Assembly (NCBI GenBank): GCA_011033025.1
Contig: WFMF01000073.1
Coordinates: forward strand, 402,579-466,578
Source of the DNA: Beroe forskalii
Taxonomy: Eukaryota; Ctenophora; Nuda; Beroida; Beroidae
Length of the DNA: 64,000 nt
Reading direction: 5' to 3'
A model generated the notes under the pieces. The model had not been told where the DNA came from, searched no databases, and saw nothing but the letters and a program-made list of their open reading frames with translations. Numbering within the stretch: position 1 is the first letter of the stretch; the number at the start of each line of letters is the position of its first letter. Position numbers and translations under genes: made by a program. This document shows, piece after piece, positions 34,395-44,820 of this stretch.

Positions 34395-34755
34395 CTGCTG
34401 ACAATCAACTCTGACTATTACTGTAAATGGAGGAAATGCATAGTCCCCGTCCAGCCACTGATGATGGAATGCATTCATCATCTCGTGCTGCTCTTCCCAT
34501 GGGGTGTACTGAGGCAGCTAGTGAGCTCTGTGGCTGGCAAACAGATCCCTCCTTAGGGGACCCAGTTCCTTCTATATCATGTCAAACTCCTTGTGGTTCA
34601 GCATCCATTCTTTGTTTTTGTTCTGACAGATCCTTGACAGGTTGTATGGTCTTGTCTTGAGTAATCCTGGAATGTAATGGGTGACTAGGTTCAGTGCCCT
34701 GCCCTGGGCCCACTCCCAGATTTCTCTCACAAGAGGTGACATTTGTAAATTCCAA
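34395..34755 (-). mobile_element. fossil fragment of a DIRS-like retroelement (RNase H region)
   Basis: Minus-strand translation in pieces shows EIWEWAQGRALNLVTHYIPG, then EWMLNHKEFDMI and later LPQYTPWEEQ ... DGDYAFPPF. These match the order seen in DIRS-type and related retroelement proteins (IWxWC ... HIPGxxN ... EWxLxxxxFxxI ... YVSWxPDP ... YAFPPF). The copy is broken and old; only this region remains. Confidence 0.5.
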
Positions 34756-35122
34756 ATTATATTCTGATTATAATTTACAACCTAAATATTACATCTGTGT
34801 TTTTCAATGAGGGTATCATCTTTTTCAGAATATTTAATCAAAAGTGACTCACATTTAAGGTGCCATTGACCCATGTTGTAGGAACAGAATAAAACTATGA
34901 AGAAAATTGCTAATAATCCATAACATCTGTGGGATGGGCCATGTTTTTTTGGTTTTTTAATGTTTTTTTTGCTTTCTTGGGTGTTTCACAAAATATTAGA
35001 AACAAAAGCCAAATAGAAATTAATAACTTGATTATCTGAACATTCATTTTACTATTTTAGGGTCCATGCCGCAAAACAATTATCAGACCTTCAATTTTTC
35101 TGTTTTTCATTGGGAACTCTTA
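34756..35122. other. AT-rich spacer, nothing recognised
   Basis: T-rich runs at 34945-34985; no coding segment or element ends recognised. Confidence 0.45.
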
Positions 35123-35283
35123 GGTGGTTTCATTGTTCTGCTTCGATTTAGTGGACTGATCAAATGAAAAACTTGCATAATACACTTCTACAATGAATTT
35201 CGCACAGAAACAGCAAGTGTGAGCAATTATGTACGTTTTCATTTGATCAGTTCATTTGATCAATGCAGAACAATGCAGGTGCC
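35123..35283. mobile_element. 161-bp MITE with TTA duplication
   Basis: Ends GGTGGTTTCATTGTTCTGC and GCAGAACAATGCAGGTGCC, flanked by TTA on both sides; inner arms ACTGATCAAATGAAAA / TTTTCATTTGATCAG. A relative lies at 60158-60300. TTA duplications fit PIF/Harbinger-like elements. Confidence 0.65.
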
Positions 35284-35394
35284 TTAACCATGGTTTAGAT
35301 TCATCATTAGCACAGAAAACTATGTTTGTAAACCTCTAGAAGTCCTTATCCGGAAACTCTCCCTACGCTATCACTGACAGGCTTTCTTTTACCT

Positions 35395-35830
35395 TATTCT
35401 TTTTCTTCGGGTTCCTCCCCCGGTAAAACCCCCCGCCTGCAAAAAAGTTAAAAAGTTAAAGAGAAATCCAATAGAATGAACAAAGGGCCCAAAATTTTTC
35501 AGGGCTAAATAACGGGCGATTCAGAAATTTGGGTATCACATAAACAAAACATAATATCAAAAACCTATGAAGACGATTTTAAAAACGACACCACCTTTAC
35601 CAAAATAAAAGGGCATTCATGATAAAATGATATCATTTCTGTGGGCCGAAAGAAAAAAATTTTTGATCCGATACCTACCCGGGGCCCCCTTTGATGCGGG
35701 GAGGTTGGGGTTAAGTTTGCAACACAGGCCACGATCCCTTTTTGGCTTTTTTGAGTTGTACCACCCACCTGAATTTTTTGGGGAAAGGGGTTTTTATGAA
35801 AAATTAAGACACCACCCTAAATTCAAGATT
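35395..35830. other. stretch with unusual homopolymer composition
   Basis: Homopolymers of G, C, A and T follow one another far more densely than in the flanks (for example GAAAGAAAAAAATTTTTGAT and CCCGGGGCCCCCTTTGATG). No gene is recognised. The pattern resembles a low-quality read end kept in a consensus, though it could be real sequence. Confidence 0.3.
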
Positions 35831-36089
35831 TTGGAACAGTTCCAGAATAGAACATTGAATTTCAGACTCTCATAGTACAAAGGAATCTGAAAGAATTATT
35901 TGACCCAAATAGGCACTATTAGAATAGCTTCAATCATCATAAGATCCTTCGCTAAACCCTTCATTTGTTTTGCGCCAGGTAAAGTTGACATTTGTACCCA
36001 CCAAAAATAACCTGGTATGTCCCATATAACTCTGGCTGATTGACGTCTAAGACTAAAACCCTCAATATTTTTGGCTAACCCTAAACTAA

Positions 36090-36175
36090 CTAATACAACC
36101 ATAACCTTAATCTTTACCCTGAACCTACTTAAATCCTGACCCCTAATCCTGGTTCTAACCCTAAAACTTAAAGCG
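36090..36175. repeat. degenerate telomere-like CCCTAA tract
   Basis: Scattered TAACCCTAAAC, CTTTACCCTGAACC and TCTAACCCTAAAAC motifs over about 85 bp. Too irregular for a functional telomere; probably an interstitial remnant or chance. Confidence 0.3.
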
Positions 36176-36417
36176 CTAGATGCGCTTAACTATATATTTT
36201 CCGATGACGTCGTATCATAGATAATGAAGGTTCTCAGGTATTTGGGACAATGGCCAATAACCTTGTGGGAAAACATCTTTTTTTTCCACAGTTATAGGCA
36301 ATTTTATGCTCTTCAGTATTTGGATGAATTTTTTCCGATGAAATCTTACTCATAACCAATTTACCCATTTCATTCCTATTCGATTGTTCGTTTTAAATCT
36401 TTTCTAGTTTTTTGAGA

Positions 36418-37400
36418 TAATCAATTTCTGATTTTCATCTCGTGACTTAACGGGTGATGACTAATTATCTGGAATTATTTCAATGTATTCTTGTGGGCAA
36501 ATCGAGATCATGTTAGGGCTCAGATGAGGTTATTCTGGACCTAAAAGCCTGCTGATTGAGAATCACATCATGAGAAAATTTGAAAACCCTGTTTTCTCAT
36601 GCTATTGACCAGATGGTTTGAGAAGGTACAGAAAAATCTTTTGCAAAATTTCAATGGCGATAATTATCCCCAAAAGTGTTAATAAAGCCTTACTATGGGA
36701 TGATTCTAAGCAGGAGGGTCTCAAGAGTGACTGCAGTGAGTAGCATCACTAACTTATCCAGTGGTGACCCTATGGAACCTAAAACGTGTTTAAAATCGTC
36801 AATTCTGATAATTTCACTTTCATAAAATTTTGATTTGTAAATCCAAAATTCGGCATACCATTAAATGGAAGTGGTCCAAAGACATGGATTATGTTGAATG
36901 AGGTCCCTGCCATTAAATCTGAGTGTTCATACAACTAAGGTCCTGTTCTAAGACTCTCGTAAGGCCTGGTGGTGTAGCAAAACACATAAATTTTTCCATA
37001 AATTTGGCATTATTTTTAGCTCTAAAATCTAAGAATTTTCTTAATCTTCACCGAAAAATGCATGTAGAGGTCTTCAATAGCGTCTTAGCTAACGAAGTCC
37101 ATAAGTCAACCTAGATGGTAACTGATGGGAACGCTCCTGTAGGCCATATTCCAATCATATGTCAGGGAGTCAATCTTTAAATTTGTGCAAGATTTTTTCG
37201 CATTTTCCCAAACTAACCGGCCAGTAGCATGGGAAAACAGGGTTTTCAAACCTTCCCATGATCCTATTCTGAATCAGCAGACTTAATACTTTAATAGGTC
37301 CAGAATAATCACATCTGAGCTCTAAAATGATCTCGATTTGTCCACAAAAACACATTGAAACAATTCAGATAATTAGTCATCACCCGTTAGATCACATGAC
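36418..37400. mobile_element. element with long diverged inverted arms
   Basis: The segment at 36430-36620 (AACGGGTGATGACTAATTAT ... TTCTGGACCTA ... AAAACCCTGTTTTCTCATGCTA) recurs inverted at 37200-37400 (TAGCATGGGAAAACAGGGTT ... TAGGTCCAGAATAA ... ATAATTAGTCATCACCCGTT). The middle has no recognised frame. Exact ends and target duplication could not be set. Confidence 0.55.
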
Positions 37401-37746
37401 CATGAAAATCAATAAAATGCGTTTCTAATATTTACATCTTAACTCATAAGACACAAAATTAGAAACTGTAAGCTTTTTAGTCAAAATATAACAACAAGAG
37501 GCGAAGGTATATATCGCAACATAATAACCAGAAGGTGCCACTTGATGAAGTTAAATTTCCCCTCAGGAACGAAAACTAAAATGCATAATATGGTCACGTT
37601 ACTTTAAAGTTACTAGCTAAAAATTGCCCCAAAAAACGCTAGTATGAATAATTATATATTCATATTGAGCCCCATCGAAACTTTTGGATCTTTGTTAACC
37701 TAAAACATAGATTTTCCAAAATTGCTAAATATTTGCAGAATGTTTG

Positions 37747-37800
37747 GTGGTCAAATAGCTCAGTGAGTTACCTAAGCGTCGGATTTAGCAATCCGATTCC
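37747..37800 (+). other. tRNA-like segment (possible Pol III promoter)
   Basis: TAGCTCAGTGAG resembles the tRNA A box, and about 30 bases on CAATCCGATTCCCGC is a weak B box. The stem TCGGA / TCCGA between them resembles an anticodon arm. No acceptor stem closes the structure, so this is at best a tRNA-derived SINE head or a decayed tRNA. Confidence 0.25.
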
Positions 37801-37928
37801 CGCTCATTTCTATTTTATTATTCTGTGAGCTAACACTGCAAACTCAGTGATTGCTGCTAGCTCCAAAACGTATCACATTATTTGATTACTGTAGTACTGT
37901 GTGATCAGGTGAACCAGGAAAAATTTTT

Positions 37929-37971
37929 CTCCAAAATGTAATTACTAATTTTTAGTAATTACATTTTGGAG
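37929..37971. repeat. perfect 20-bp inverted repeat with 3-bp loop
   Basis: CTCCAAAATGTAATTACTAA, then TTT, then the exact reverse complement. Confidence 0.9.
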
Positions 37972-38220
37972 AGGAGTTTTCCGCAGTTTACGGGTAAAAA
38001 GTAAACATTTCATACTCTGATACTACGAAATCAGTAGATATCGACGTATTTTAGTACCCAGGTACCAACTGATTTTTCAAATTCCAGCTGATGACCACGT
38101 ATTTTAGTACCCAAGTACTAAACAACATTCGAGGGAAAAATAGACCCACCCACCGGCCCTGTGTCTGCAACTTAGTACCCGAATCTCCCCCGGCAGTTGG
38201 GGGAGTAAGTAACTTTTCAA

Positions 38221-38790
38221 CCTATGAAGGCTTTCATTGGTATATCAGAGACCACTAAAAGCTTGCATCAGATCATTCGAATCTTGCAAATATCGCAATG
38301 AAAATCTTGCCTTTCCTATGAAGGCTTTCATTGGTATATCAGAGACCACTAAAAGCTTGCATCAGATCATTCGAATCTTGCAAATATTGCAATGAAAATC
38401 TTGCCTTTCCTATGAAGGCTTGCAGTGGAATATCAGAGACCACTAAAAGCTTGCATAAGATCATTGGAATCTTGCAAATATTGCAATGAAAATCTTGCCT
38501 TTCCTATGAAAGCTTGCAGTGGAATATCAGAGAGACCACTCAAAGTTTGCATAGGACCAACTGAATCTTGCAAATATTGCAATGAAAATCTTGCCTTTCC
38601 TATGAAAGCTTGCAGTGAAATATCAGAGACCACTAAAAGCTTGCATTAGATCATTTGAATCTTGCAAATATTGCAATGAAAATCTTGCCTTTCCTATGAA
38701 AGCTTGCAGTGAAATATCAGAGACCACTAAAAGCTTGCATAAGATCATTTGAATCTTGCAAATATTTGAATTAAAATCTTGCCTTTCCTA
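38221..38790. repeat. ~95-bp tandem repeat, about six copies
   Basis: Unit begins CCTATGAAGGCTTTCATTGG or CCTATGAAAGCTTGCAGTGG and includes ATCAGAGACCACTAAAAGCT and ATTGCAATGAAAATCTTGCC. Copies start near 38221, 38318, 38409, 38501, 38598, 38691 and 38786. Short frames on both strands are repeat products. Confidence 0.9.
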
Positions 38791-39057
38791 TGAAGGCTTG
38801 CATGGGAGTCTACATTATGACAGGCATTTTCCTACTGTTGGGTCAGCCAAAAGACTGCTCAACGTGTGAAATATTGCAAACTTCTTTGCAAGCTTTTTGT
38901 TGCCAAATGCTAGATTTGTCTTCTGTCTCATACGGCAAATCTTGCAAAACCACCAAATAAACTTGCTGGTCCCTAATTGATTTAAATTCCGCTGGCTATG
39001 ATGAGCAGTCTTTTGGTAATCTCATGCAAGTTTTTTGGTGACTAGTGCATTATACCA
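38791..39057. other. spacer between the 95-bp array and the LINE
   Basis: No gene seen. The end of the LINE similarity at about 39058 abuts a G run (GGGGGGGG). Confidence 0.45.
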
Positions 39058-40192
39058 TCGGGGGGGGAGCCTTTATTGAAAGCCTTAATTAGATGCTCGT
39101 TGAGTTTGGTTGCAGCAGTGTCCAAGTCTTTGTTTGAGTTAATGTCCTGGATGGGGTGGGGGTTATTTGTCAGGAAGGTATCAAATACATCCCAGTCTGT
39201 GTTTTGGTAAGCCGGACTTGCCGAGGCTTGTTGAGTCTCTTCGAAGTTATGTTGAATGTAATGTAGTGATGATCGGAATTAGAGTAGCTAAGATCAACCT
39301 TCCAATTCTCGACCTGGTCGTTACCAGTGTTGTTAGTGATGGTGAGGTCAATAACAGATTCATGGCCTCTGGAGTTAAGAAAAGTTGGGGTAGTACCCTT
39401 ATTGACCCAGTTTAGGCCGAGGCTGCTGAGGAGATCAACAAGGCTTTCTCCCCGGTTATTGCAGGTTTTGTTACCCCAAAGGGTGTGCTGTGCATTAGTG
39501 TCAGAGCCTATAATGATAGGAAGTTTGTTGTTATTTGCGTAGTTAACCAGAGGTATGAAGTTGGTGGGGGGTATGTTGTGTGTTATGTCCATGTAGGATG
39601 ACACGAAGATGATTTCTTTGTCCTCATGTTTCAGAAGCACTGCTATGAGGTCTGGGGTGGTAAACTGTGTCAGCTCTCGGCAATGGTTATCTAAATCTTT
39701 GTGTACTACTACAGCCGCTCGTGGTTTGTTAGACCTATCTGTGCTGTAGTATGTTTTCAGGTGAGGATTGATTTTGGGGATGATGTTGTTGGAGTTCGAG
39801 TATGGCTCCGTGGCAAGAATTATGGGGTTAATTTTGTTCTTATTAAACGCGATTAACGTGTCCCATGCATTCTTCTTTTTCTTGAGGTTGATTTGGGTAA
39901 CTGATAGAAGATTTTGCTTACCTTTACTTGTAGCTCCTCTGTTGGTCGTGCAGAGGGGCCCCACCCCGCGTTGGGGAGAAGTTAAGGTTTGGTTTGGGGT
40001 CGGGGGTTGTGGGGGCTTGTTGGTGCGGCGGAGAAAAGAGTCGAGGGGGCCCCCGCCCAACCCCCTACAGGTCTTACGACCTGTCTGGGGCCGGGCGGCT
40101 ACTGGCGGCCGGCCAGAGCCGAATCGCCGAGGACACGGTCCTGAGTAGCATGTCATTAGCTCGGAGATACTCCTCGCCCTCTGGTGACACAT
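39058..40192 (-). CDS. LINE ORF2, apurinic-type endonuclease domain (partial)
   Basis: Starts ATG at 40192, overlapping the end of ORF1 by 119 nt in another frame. After a proline-rich lead, an exonuclease-endonuclease-phosphatase domain runs from about residue 100 to 315: PIILATEPY (catalytic Glu129), GSDTNAQHTLWG (229-240, the D-x-N-x-x-x-x-W box), RGESLVDLLSSLGLNWVNKG then TTPTF, SVIDLTI (279-285) and the closing SDHH (306-309). This is the target-nicking endonuclease of LINEs of the R1/I/Jockey kind. The frame shifts once near 39217; the shifted frame continues sensibly (NTDWDVFDTFLTNNPHPIQD ... LNEHLIKAFNKGSPP) until about 39058, where the similarity ends before the reverse transcriptase. 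Non-functional as it stands. Confidence 0.85.
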
Positions 40193-41096
40193 CTATCCAG
40201 GCCCGTACCCTCCGCGGCTGGCCACTCCCCTCCCCTCCCCCCTCCTCCATCACGTTGACACCACGAAGTGCGTTGTCAGGAATGCCGGTTGGTCCGCGGA
40301 CCGTCCGGCTGTTCCTTTGATTGATGCCTGAGATCAGGCGTTCAAGTGGGAATAAATGGTACTCCTGCGGAACATGCAGGGTGTACCTGTTCCATGTGCG
40401 TGTGAGGGTCACCGTCACCCCATTGGCCTCCAGGACGCCCCTGGCGACTCTTATCGAGTCGTCCTCGTCAACCGGGAAGGCAAACCCGCCGGGCACCCGC
40501 GTAGGGATGCCCACCGTGTACTCCTCCCCGGAATGGAGCAGGGTGTCCAGGATCGCCATCCTGGCCTCTCCCTCCTCGACCCCCGGTAGGGTCGCCGTCA
40601 GGGTGAACCGCGAGCGGCCCACCCCTCCGTAGACCTCCACAGGGGACCGGTTAGGCCGCATGGGGGGCGGTGGTGCCGTTTGGGCAGGTGTGGGTTGGGC
40701 TGGGGTTGGGTTGGTGGGTGTGTTGGAGGGTGTTGTTGTTGCTGTTGTTGTTGCTGTATCAGCGGATGGGGGTTTCGTGTCTGGCTCATACTCATGTGCT
40801 CTATCCTCTTCATTGCAGGATTGCACCTGATGCATGGCCGTTCCCTCCTTTCCTCTCAGCTCCGCCGCCTTCTCCTGTCTCTGCCTCTGCCTCTTCCTCT
40901 TCCTCCTCTCCTTCTCCCTCCTCGCCTCTCTAGCCCTTTCGCTCAAAGGGCACCGGGCCTCTTTGTCCTTGGGACAGCTCCTCGAGGAGCCCGATGCCCC
41001 GTTGCACTCCGAGGCAACTCTCACCCTTGGGGCTGGTGGTGGGGGTGGTGGTGGGGTGGTGCCAGTGTATTCATCTGGAATGGATTTGCTGATATT
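40074..41096 (-). CDS. LINE ORF1 protein (5' end lost)
   Basis: Open from about 41096 to the stop at 40074. Reads NISKSIPDEYTGTT, a proline run, then a basic, helical KR-rich block (SERAREARREKERRKRKRQR), a TP-rich linker and a folded part from about residue 130 of the visible 316 (RSRFTLTATLPGVEEGEARM ... LERLISGINQRN). No Met begins the frame, so the start is missing or lay upstream of the stop at 41097-41099. LINE ORF1 proteins bind RNA; no zinc knuckle is seen here. Opposite-strand frames are shadows. Confidence 0.75.
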   Translation of the reverse strand, partial: NISKSIPDEYTGTTPPPPPPPAPRVRVASECNGASGSSRSCPKDKEARCPLSERAREARREKERRKRKRQRQRQEKAAELRGKEGTAMHQVQSCNEEDRAHEYEPDTKPPSADTATTTATTTPSNTPTNPTPAQPTPAQTAPPPPMRPNRSPVEVYGGVGRSRFTLTATLPGVEEGEARMAILDTLLHSGEEYTVGIPTRVPGGFAFPVDEDDSIRVARGVLEANGVTVTLTRTWNRYTLHVPQEYHLFPLERLISGINQRNSRTVRGPTGIPDNALRGVNVMEEGGGEGSGQPRRVRAWIDVSPEGEEYLRANDMLLRTVSSAIRLWPAASSRPAPDRS

Positions 41097-41235
41097 TCAC
41101 TGTACTCTGATCGGGCATCCTTGACGAACTTTTTGATGAAAGAGGGTTTTGATTTATCATGAGAAGTATTTTACCAACCTCTAGAATCACCCGCAACTTC
41201 AAAGTAGTCAATTATCTTGGGCATGATGATCTTTA

Positions 41236-41448
41236 TTAAACTTTTAAACGACGTAAAAAGCCTTTGTCCTCCTTATTTAGCTGATATTCCAACCCTGAGC
41301 GAGCCTTAATTGTCTTTGAATACTTTTCCATAACACTGTTCAAAAGCAATTTTACTAATATGGTAAATGTAGGATTTGTTGCCTGCAAAGCTTCTTTCTT
41401 GAACTGACTGTTACAAAGATAAGAGTAAGAACCTTCCAGAAGCTTGAG
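41236..41448 (-). CDS. unrecognised open frame, possible terminal exon or element fragment
   Basis: 71 codons to a stop, followed at once by AATAAA. Reads LKLLEGSYSYLCNSQFKKEA, then LQATNPTFTILVKLLLNSVM, EKYSKTIKARSGLEYQLNKE and DKGFLRRLKV. Amino-acid composition is protein-like, and CAG just before TTCAAGAAA could be an acceptor. I do not recognise the family. The NPTFTILVKLLLNS stretch is loosely reminiscent of the palm of family B DNA polymerases; if so, it would be a fossil of a virus-like or Polinton-like element, but the stretch is too short to decide. A host gene's last exon is the other option. Confidence 0.3.
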   Translation of the reverse strand, partial: LKLLEGSYSYLCNSQFKKEALQATNPTFTILVKLLLNSVMEKYSKTIKARSGLEYQLNKEDKGFLRRLKV

Positions 41449-42055
41449 TTAATAAACAAATAACGGAAGCCACCGACTGCTTGCCCTGGCCAGGAGCTTC
41501 CTCTCCTGGCCGCCGCCTGGGCCCTCGAAGGCCCGTACCCCTTCTAGAAGTAGTATGAGTATGGTCTGAAGCAAAAATAACTGGACATGTATTTTCGAGG
41601 ACTACTATGAATAAATCAAAATCCGTAATTCTCAGTATGTACAATGTACATGGTATTTGTGTCGACCTTCTGCTCCAGCCAGACCTTGAATTGAATGAGC
41701 TTTCGATCACATTCTGTAACTTCCCCAGATTATGCATCGATTACGGGACTTTGAATAACAGATGCGATGAGGTGGCCAGCATATCGCAGTCTTTTCAGAT
41801 TCTTGGTATCAGCTGTGACTACCAGTTCCCCAGTCATTTTGTACTTGCTCGATGTGCATTAGGCCTAGGAAGAAAAGCATATCTGCTATAACAAGCCGAT
41901 GTTTCAATGAAAATGATCTTGAAATAAATTGTTGTATTTCGAAATAGATTAATCGTATGGCTCATGATTAATATAAAGAGTGAACCTTAGTTAAAAATAT
42001 CTATTATTGGCAAGGATGGTGTGATTTACCATGTATCATACATTGCTGCAAGCCT
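41449..42055. other. spacer with several unresolved short frames
   Basis: On the minus strand a good acceptor (TGCTTTTCTTCCTAG) ends near 41867 and is followed by LMHIEQVQNDWGTG in one frame and MTGELVVTADTKNLKRLRYA in another. Neither is recognised and no consistent exon could be drawn. Confidence 0.3.
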
Positions 42056-43520
42056 GATTTTTGACCCAAAATGCGAAAATTGTGGCCAAACCATTACTCC
42101 AAAGTGTTAAATAACGCCGGGAATCAACTCAGCGTTCAATTTCACATAGATTTAGTGGTTTCACATGCTATATATGCAACAACAACAAAAAATTAAATTT
42201 TTCCCTGTCAGGATTGGGCGCGTCACGATTTTTGGCACAAAATTCAAAAATTTTGACTCAAACATTGCTCCAAAGTGTTAAATAACGCCGGGAATCAACT
42301 CAGCGTTCAATTTTAAGTCTAGTTAGTGGTCTCCCATGCCATATTTCCATGAAATAAAAATTTTCAAAATTTTCCCACGGTCCAAATGGGCGTGGCCCTG
42401 GCAACATGTTCCTATGGTCGAAAAATTTGCTTCCCGGTGAATTTCGATTATTTACATCCCAAAGTACCCAAAAAAGCATGGAAGCAACTTTAATGAACGT
42501 TTGCAGCCAATTCCTATATTTTTGGCATAACTGCCCTAACTAATTAATTGATCGTCACTTTACTTTCTGTGCCACATGATAGTTTATTTATTTACATCGG
42601 AAATAAATAAAAACCATAAATAGAAAACAAGATTTATTTTATTGCAGAACTCAAGAGTTCTGATGTTCTCCATCTCATAAACTGTCCAAATGCCCAAAAT
42701 GGGCCTCATGGACAGCCAAAATGGCCATATTGGGGATTATCTCGGGAACGGGTTGAGATAGAGCCTTAAAAAATGCTCTACCCTCATAAACCGACCATTT
42801 CCAGTCGAGTTACATGGTTCTGACGGTCTCCATATCATTAGCTGTCCAAACGCCCAAATTGGGCTTCATGCCAGTATGCATACAAGCCCCACAAAACACG
42901 ATCTCTGCTAACCTATTCTCAATGCCTTTTTGTAAAACAAAAACGCGATTGGGAACAGGAAAAAATCCGGCTCTATTAGTTTCTGCGGAATTTAGTCTAG
43001 TTTCACGTAAAAAAAGAATTATGCAAAAATATCAATCGTGGCTGGAGTTTTAGCCACTTTCGAAAAAAACACAAACTGAGAAAATGGCGATTTTGTGGTT
43101 TTTAGAGGCTTTTTTGGACCTCAAATCGCCATTTTAGCAGCAATCAACCCCATACTTGCAGATAATACGTAACTTAACGCTATTTATCGAATAAAGTTGG
43201 TCTCATTCAAAAAATATCGATATTTGGCCAAGTTATGGGTCAAAATAGGCTCGCGCGACGCGTGTATGCCCATATAATTATATGGGCATAGGTTTTTTGG
43301 CCATAACTCGGCCATTTTTTGAGATATCGACTTCAATTTTTTTTATGGTAACTCAGGGGACTATTATCTATCGATTGCACACCTCAGATCCCGTCCAAGT
43401 CGCTTTTGGAAACCCGGCCAAAAAGTTGGCTCACGGGGTGTACCTTTTGGGTCAACCATTATCTCAGAAACCTGTTATCCAAAAAATTTGGCTCCCCCTT
43501 TAAATCTGTCCAAATTTTGG
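42056..43520. repeat. decayed repeat region with local direct duplications
   Basis: A ~170-bp segment (CCAAAGTGTTAAATAACGCC, GGGAATCAACTCAGCGTTCA) occurs at about 42100 and 42260. Another (TGTCCAAATGCCCAAAATGG and CTCCATCTCATAA types) occurs at about 42665 and 42820. Phrases such as GGGCGTGGCC and CATAACTCGGCC are shared in style with the MITEs at 22249 and 25741. No gene seen. Confidence 0.5.
43265..43290. repeat. 26-bp perfect palindrome
   Basis: TATGCCCATATAA followed by its exact reverse complement. Confidence 0.9.
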
Positions 43521-44820
43521 GTTCAGTAAAATTATTAAATTACTAGCTAACCACTGTATAAGCCATAAGGGTACCCAGTGTTTTTACGCCAATTTCTTTG
43601 ATCTCTTTGTCCATGCCATTATAGCACAATTGTGATAGGAGCCCGTGTAAGCTGCTATCAAAGCAATACGTGACCCGAACTTCTCAAATTCACAATACTA
43701 CTATTATTGAGACGTCTCACGGATGACCTATATCACAATATTCAGATAGAGCTTTTGTTCCACTTACCGCGAATTAAAGGTTAACACATCAAATATTCCA
43801 TTATCTGCTGTTATTATTTGACCACTGTATAAGGGTGCCTGTGTTTTACACTAATTCCTTTGCGACCTTTGTCATATAAACACTATGTTATAACACTATG
43901 GTCTATGACTCTCGTTAAATGGTGATTGTGCTTATAGTGACTTGTGTAATTTTCTATCAAGCATAATGTATATATACGTGACGGGCATTTTATTAAATTC
44001 CCAGCACAATACTCCAATTATTGGGAGCTGTCGTGCTCCAATATTCTGATTGAGCTTTTGTTCCGGCTTGCCCTAACGAGGTGTTATCATTATAAACTCT
44101 GCATCTCATTGTAATTTGAACATAAGATATATTGGTCGCGGCAATATTCCACTTCATTTTAAACTAACGGCTAGATTGAGAAACTAATACAACAGATTTA
44201 ATGAAAAGTGAAATTTAATTTTTTGTTCATTTTCATTTTAGGCCTAAATTAGTATGGTTAACAAATTAATTCTGCTCCAACTAACCAACCAGACATCATG
44301 TCGTGTCTTGTTTCTATAATAAGGAAGCTCTCACAGAGATTTAAATCTGTCCAAATTTTGGATTCAGTCAATTCAGTAAATTATTGAATTATATTTGCGC
44401 CAATCCTTCTTGTCGTTAAACCAATTAGTAGGTCAATTAAACTGGTAATTAGGCAGTGTTCGGTCTCCAATGTTCATACACGCAAATTTACACACGAATA
44501 GTTGCACGAAAATCTGATTGTTACCAATTCAATAAACTCGGAATCGTTTGAGCACCGTGGACGACAGCACACAATGTTTCATTGTAGTATAAATGAAGCT
44601 CATTGAGGTGTTTTCCAGCTTCCTAGAAAGAATGCACCGGTGAAGTTTCAAATAACTGTGCATGATTTCTGGCCGGAACAAGAACAATTATTGAATATTA
44701 TGGAAAATTTGAGCTGAACAGCACGTGTATATTAGACGCGAGATTATGTATGAAATGCCCTCCCTCATAGCATTTAAAGCTATAACCGAATATTACGGTT
44801 ATGGGGTAGGTATCTAGTTA
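43521..44820. other. 1.3 kb without a gene; diverged direct repeats
   Basis: ACCACTGTATAAG-type sequence recurs at about 43550 and 43820, and TTTAAATCTGTCCAAATTTT at about 43500 and 44340. This suggests an old ~0.8-kb repeat structure. Confidence 0.45.

Larger units (their letters stand above)
39058..41100 (-). mobile_element. partial non-LTR retrotransposon (LINE) without its reverse transcriptase
   Basis: Minus-strand ORF1 and the endonuclease part of ORF2 are present; the sequence then stops at about 39058 before any reverse-transcriptase motif. The GC content is well above the surroundings. The 5' end is lost somewhere before 41100. Loss of the 3' part is unlike ordinary LINE insertion, which shortens the 5' end. 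Confidence 0.85.

Noticed and set aside
36090-36175. True telomeric repeat
   Set aside because: The CCCTAA motifs are irregular and few; at most an interstitial remnant.
40834-41162. Plus-strand leucine- and glycine-rich frames
   Set aside because: Shadows of LINE ORF1 on the other strand, whose proline and arginine runs leave them open.
41640-41870. Minus-strand exon reading MTGELVVTADTKNLKRLRYA
   Set aside because: The frame is short, another frame is just as plausible after the same acceptor, and no family was recognised.
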